From: DASYSA01 sp036003885
GTDB taxonomy: Bacteria > Acidobacteriota > Blastocatellia > UBA7656
Assembly (NCBI GenBank): GCA_036003885.1
Contig: DASYSA010000104.1
Span: forward strand, 1 to 26,061
Reading direction: 5' to 3'
DNA length: 26,061 bases
Below, piece after piece: positions 24,170 to 26,061 of the stretch; position 1 is the first letter of the stretch, and every line of letters starts with the position of its first letter. The position numbers and the translations under genes are program-made. The notes beneath the pieces were generated by a model that worked only from the letters and a program-made list of their open reading frames with translations, was not told the DNA's origin and did not search any database.

Positions 24170-26061
24170 TCAATACATCAGGTACCTCTGCCGGGTACGG
24201 GCAAAATCGGCGAGCCCCGCCTGCCACGTCTGCGCTACCTCCGAAGCCGACTTGCCCTCCTTCAACGCCGCGAGGGCCGGCCGGTTGGCAAGCAGGCGAA
24301 TGAAGTCGTCGGCTTTCCACGCATCAGAATGAAGTCGATTGAGCTGATACGCGATCTCTATGCCGGTCGCGACCGGACGAAAGGAGCCACGGTCGGTAAT
24401 CAGAATGTTCACGCCGCCACACTCCTCGCCCGAGAACTTCGAAGCTTTGGGCGTGAAGCGAACCGGCACGAAACGCGCTCCCGGTAGGGCCGCGCGATTG
24501 AGCGCCTCGGCAAGTCTCTGCCCATCCATCCAGGGCGCGCCAATCAGTTCGAAGGGCGTGTCGGTTCCCCTCCCCACTGAAACATTCGTCGTTTCAAGCA
24601 GCCCGATGCCGGGATAGAGTAGCGCCTCGGTCAAGCTACGCATATTGGGCGAAGGGTTGATCCACAAGAGTGACGTCCCATCATAGTAATCCGCGCGCCG
24701 CCAGCCTTCGATCTTGATTACAGTGAGGTCGGCCCCGATCCTGCGCTCTTCGTTGAACAATCGCGCGAGTTCGCCGATGGTCATTCCATAGCGCACCGGG
24801 ATTGGATGATAGGCGATGAACGAGAACTCAGGCCTCGAAGTTAGCTCGGTTTCGGCCAACGGACCCTCGATATCGTAGCCGTTGATGGGGTCGGGCCGGT
24901 CCAGCACGAAGAACTTGATCTTGCTCCTTGCCGCTTCCTCCATCGCGTACCCACACGTCGCAATGTAGGTGTAGAAGCGCGCTCCCACATCCTGTATGTC
25001 GAATACGAGCGCGTCGATACCGCTCAGCATTTCAGCAGTCGGACGGCGGCGATTGCGCTCGTACAGACTGTAGATCGGCAACCCCGTCTTTTCATCACGC
25101 GAATCACCAACGACTGCGTCTTCGATGCCGCGCAAGCCATGCTCGGGCGAAAATAGCGCAACCAGCTTGAGATTCTTTGCGCTCGCGAGCAGATCGATCG
25201 TCGAGCGGCCCTGGCGGTCTCGGCCGGTGTGATTGGTAATCAAGCCGATGCGCCTGCCCTCGAGTTGCTTGAAGCCGTCGCGAACCAGGACGTCGATTCC
25301 GGCCAGCACCGGGTGCAGGGGCCCCGATGGCAAGCCCCGAGTAATCGGCGCGCGAGGCGCTTCGACGGTGCGCGGCGCCGCTGCGAGATCGAATATCGGC
25401 GGATACGGCGGTCCGATCACCGACCCCGCGACGATAGAGGCGACAAACGAGCGGAGCCGCGTGACGTCGCCCTTGCCGTCCGGGTGCACGCGATTGGTCA
25501 GCAGGATTACGAACGATTCGGTTGCCGGGTCGATCCAGATGCTTGTTCCCGTGAAACCGGTGTGTCCGAATGTTCCCACCGGAAAGAGGTCGCCGCGATT
25601 GGATGAGTATGATGTGTTGATGTCCCATCCGATCCCGCGCATCTGAGACGTCGGCAGCGAGTGAGCGCTCAACATTCGCGCGATGGTGTAAGGCGCCAGA
25701 ACGCGCGTTCCCTCGTACTCCCCTCCGTTCAAGATCATCTGGCAGAAGATCGCCAGATCGTCGGCAGTTGAAAAAAGCCCAGCGTGTCCCGCGAGGCCGC
25801 CCATCTCGTAGGAGCGCGGGTCGTGCACCTCGCCGCGCATCCAGCGACCTTCGCGGTTCTCAGTCGGAGCGATGCGTTCATTAGTCCGTTGTCCGCGGTC
25901 AGTGGCCCGTTGTTGCCCATTCCCAGGTTCGTTACCCGCTGCTCGCTCCCCCCCGGTCCCCGCCAACGGACCACTGGCGGCGGACAACGGACTGAAGAAG
26001 GTATCGTTCATCCCGAGCGGTTTGAATATGTTCTCCTCTGCGAATTGATCGAGGCGCTTAC
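24170..26061 (-). CDS. Serine hydrolase (beta-lactamase/AmiE-like) fused to DUF1343/NamZ exo-muramidase, 5'-truncated by the window edge
   Basis: The frame is open to the right edge (KRLDQFAEENIFKPLGMNDTFF), so the gene starts outside the window and the ATG at 26009-26011 is internal. The first visible part is the C-terminal half of a PF00144 serine hydrolase: LGMNDTFF, RIAPTENREGRW, GGLAGHAGLFSTADDL and the HTG motif in FGHTGFTGTSIWIDP. Its SxxK motif would be outside the window. A DUF1343 domain follows (about 235-613 counting from the internal ATG), with LITNHTGRD, LFSPEHGLRG, VFDIQDVGARFYTY, FVLDRPDPINGYDIEGP and NPSPNMRSL. NamZ of Bacillus releases MurNAc from peptidoglycan ends, and AmiE of the same operon is a PF00144-family amidase. 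The fusion therefore suggests a muropeptide-salvage enzyme. Residues about 7-43 are encoded by heptamer array I. Confidence 0.9.
   Translation of the reverse strand, partial: KRLDQFAEENIFKPLGMNDTFFSPLSAASGPLAGTGGERAAGNEPGNGQQRATDRGQRTNERIAPTENREGRWMRGEVHDPRSYEMGGLAGHAGLFSTADDLAIFCQMILNGGEYEGTRVLAPYTIARMLSAHSLPTSQMRGIGWDINTSYSSNRGDLFPVGTFGHTGFTGTSIWIDPATESFVILLTNRVHPDGKGDVTRLRSFVASIVAGSVIGPPYPPIFDLAAAPRTVEAPRAPITRGLPSGPLHPVLAGIDVLVRDGFKQLEGRRIGLITNHTGRDRQGRSTIDLLASAKNLKLVALFSPEHGLRGIEDAVVGDSRDEKTGLPIYSLYERNRRRPTAEMLSGIDALVFDIQDVGARFYTYIATCGYAMEEAARSKIKFFVLDRPDPINGYDIEGPLAETELTSRPEFSFIAYHPIPVRYGMTIGELARLFNEERRIGADLTVIKIEGWRRADYYDGTSLLWINPSPNMRSLTEALLYPGIGLLETTNVSVGRGTDTPFELIGAPWMDGQRLAEALNRAALPGARFVPVRFTPKASKFSGEECGGVNILITDRGSFRPVATGIEIAYQLNRLHSDAWKADDFIRLLANRPALAALKEGKSASEVAQTWQAGLADFARTRQRYLMY
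25882..25993. repeat. Heptamer array I (16 units) inside the hydrolase/NamZ fusion gene
   Basis: Sixteen 7-nt units are in register. It begins TAGTCCG, TTGTCCG, CGGTCAG, TGGCCCG and ends ACGGACC, ACTGGCG, GCGGACA, ACGGACT, which is the reverse complement of the first units. The central units have diverged. The outer units match array G. On the minus strand it encodes a Gly/Ala/Arg/Gln-rich segment between FFSP and RIAPTE of the hydrolase, where related proteins have a short loop. The frame is intact. Confidence 0.85.

Noticed and set aside
25104..25628. Minus-strand frame within the hydrolase/NamZ gene in another frame
   Set aside because: It overlaps a recognisable two-domain protein on the same strand and is Arg/Gly/Ala-rich as expected of an off-frame translation of GC-rich DNA.

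Overview
The window looks like a chromosomal segment of a Gram-negative bacterium of moderately high GC. It is most likely an uncultured Acidobacteriota of the Blastocatellia type. The evidence for this is an 'Oar-like' TonB-dependent receptor with an N-terminal carboxypeptidase-regulatory domain, a secreted M64-type metallopeptidase, very large PAS-rich hybrid histidine kinases, and GTG/TTG starts. The lineage is an inference from gene content only. No rRNA, tRNA, CRISPR, transposase or phage gene was seen.

Layout. (1) 88-7956, minus strand: a signalling operon transcribed as a YfiR-like periplasmic protein, then a membrane CHASE8-HAMP-PAS hybrid kinase with two receivers and an HPt, then a soluble GAF-5xPAS hybrid kinase with a receiver and an HPt. 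(2) 7996-8420: about 425 nt of noncoding DNA. (3) 8421-10708, plus strand: a tight fur / glycerophosphodiester phosphodiesterase / AraC-family regulator operon. (4) 10784-12956, minus strand: an ABC-2 type exporter (ATPase then permease). (5) 13090-14154, plus: murB. (6) 14478-15212, plus: an OmpA-domain lipoprotein. (7) 15360-17501, minus: recG. (8) 17678-20348, plus: a secreted M64-like peptidase followed by a TPR protein. (9) 20514-24011, minus: the TonB-dependent receptor. (10) 24170 to the right edge, minus: a serine hydrolase (beta-lactamase/AmiE-like) fused to a DUF1343/NamZ exo-muramidase, cut off by the window edge at its 5' end.

The most unusual content is not a gene. Nine arrays built on a strict 7-nt period are scattered through the 26 kb, at 20-110, 943-1096, 5453-5522, 8335-8376, 10709-10780, 12949-13090, 17502-17557, 17636-17663 and 25882-25993. 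Each array has its own heptamer sequence, but they fall into a few related unit families. Most are arranged as inverted arms that can fold into a hairpin ladder. Six lie at gene ends or between genes, where they supply or touch start and stop codons. Three lie in frame inside coding sequences: two at the same loop of the ATPase domain of the two paralogous kinases, and one in the serine-hydrolase domain. Because 7 and 3 are coprime, such an array reads as the same heptapeptide in every frame of a strand. The units inside genes have no stop codon in any of the six frames, while stop-bearing units occur only outside genes or at their ends. This looks like a genome-wide repeat family that shapes both intergenic DNA and proteins, and it is the main candidate for an undescribed system here.

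Functional links: the YfiR/CHASE8 pair suggests envelope sensing in the periplasm feeding a phosphorelay whose output regulator is not in the window. MurB, the OmpA-domain lipoprotein and the AmiE/NamZ-like fusion all concern peptidoglycan, but they are not in one operon.
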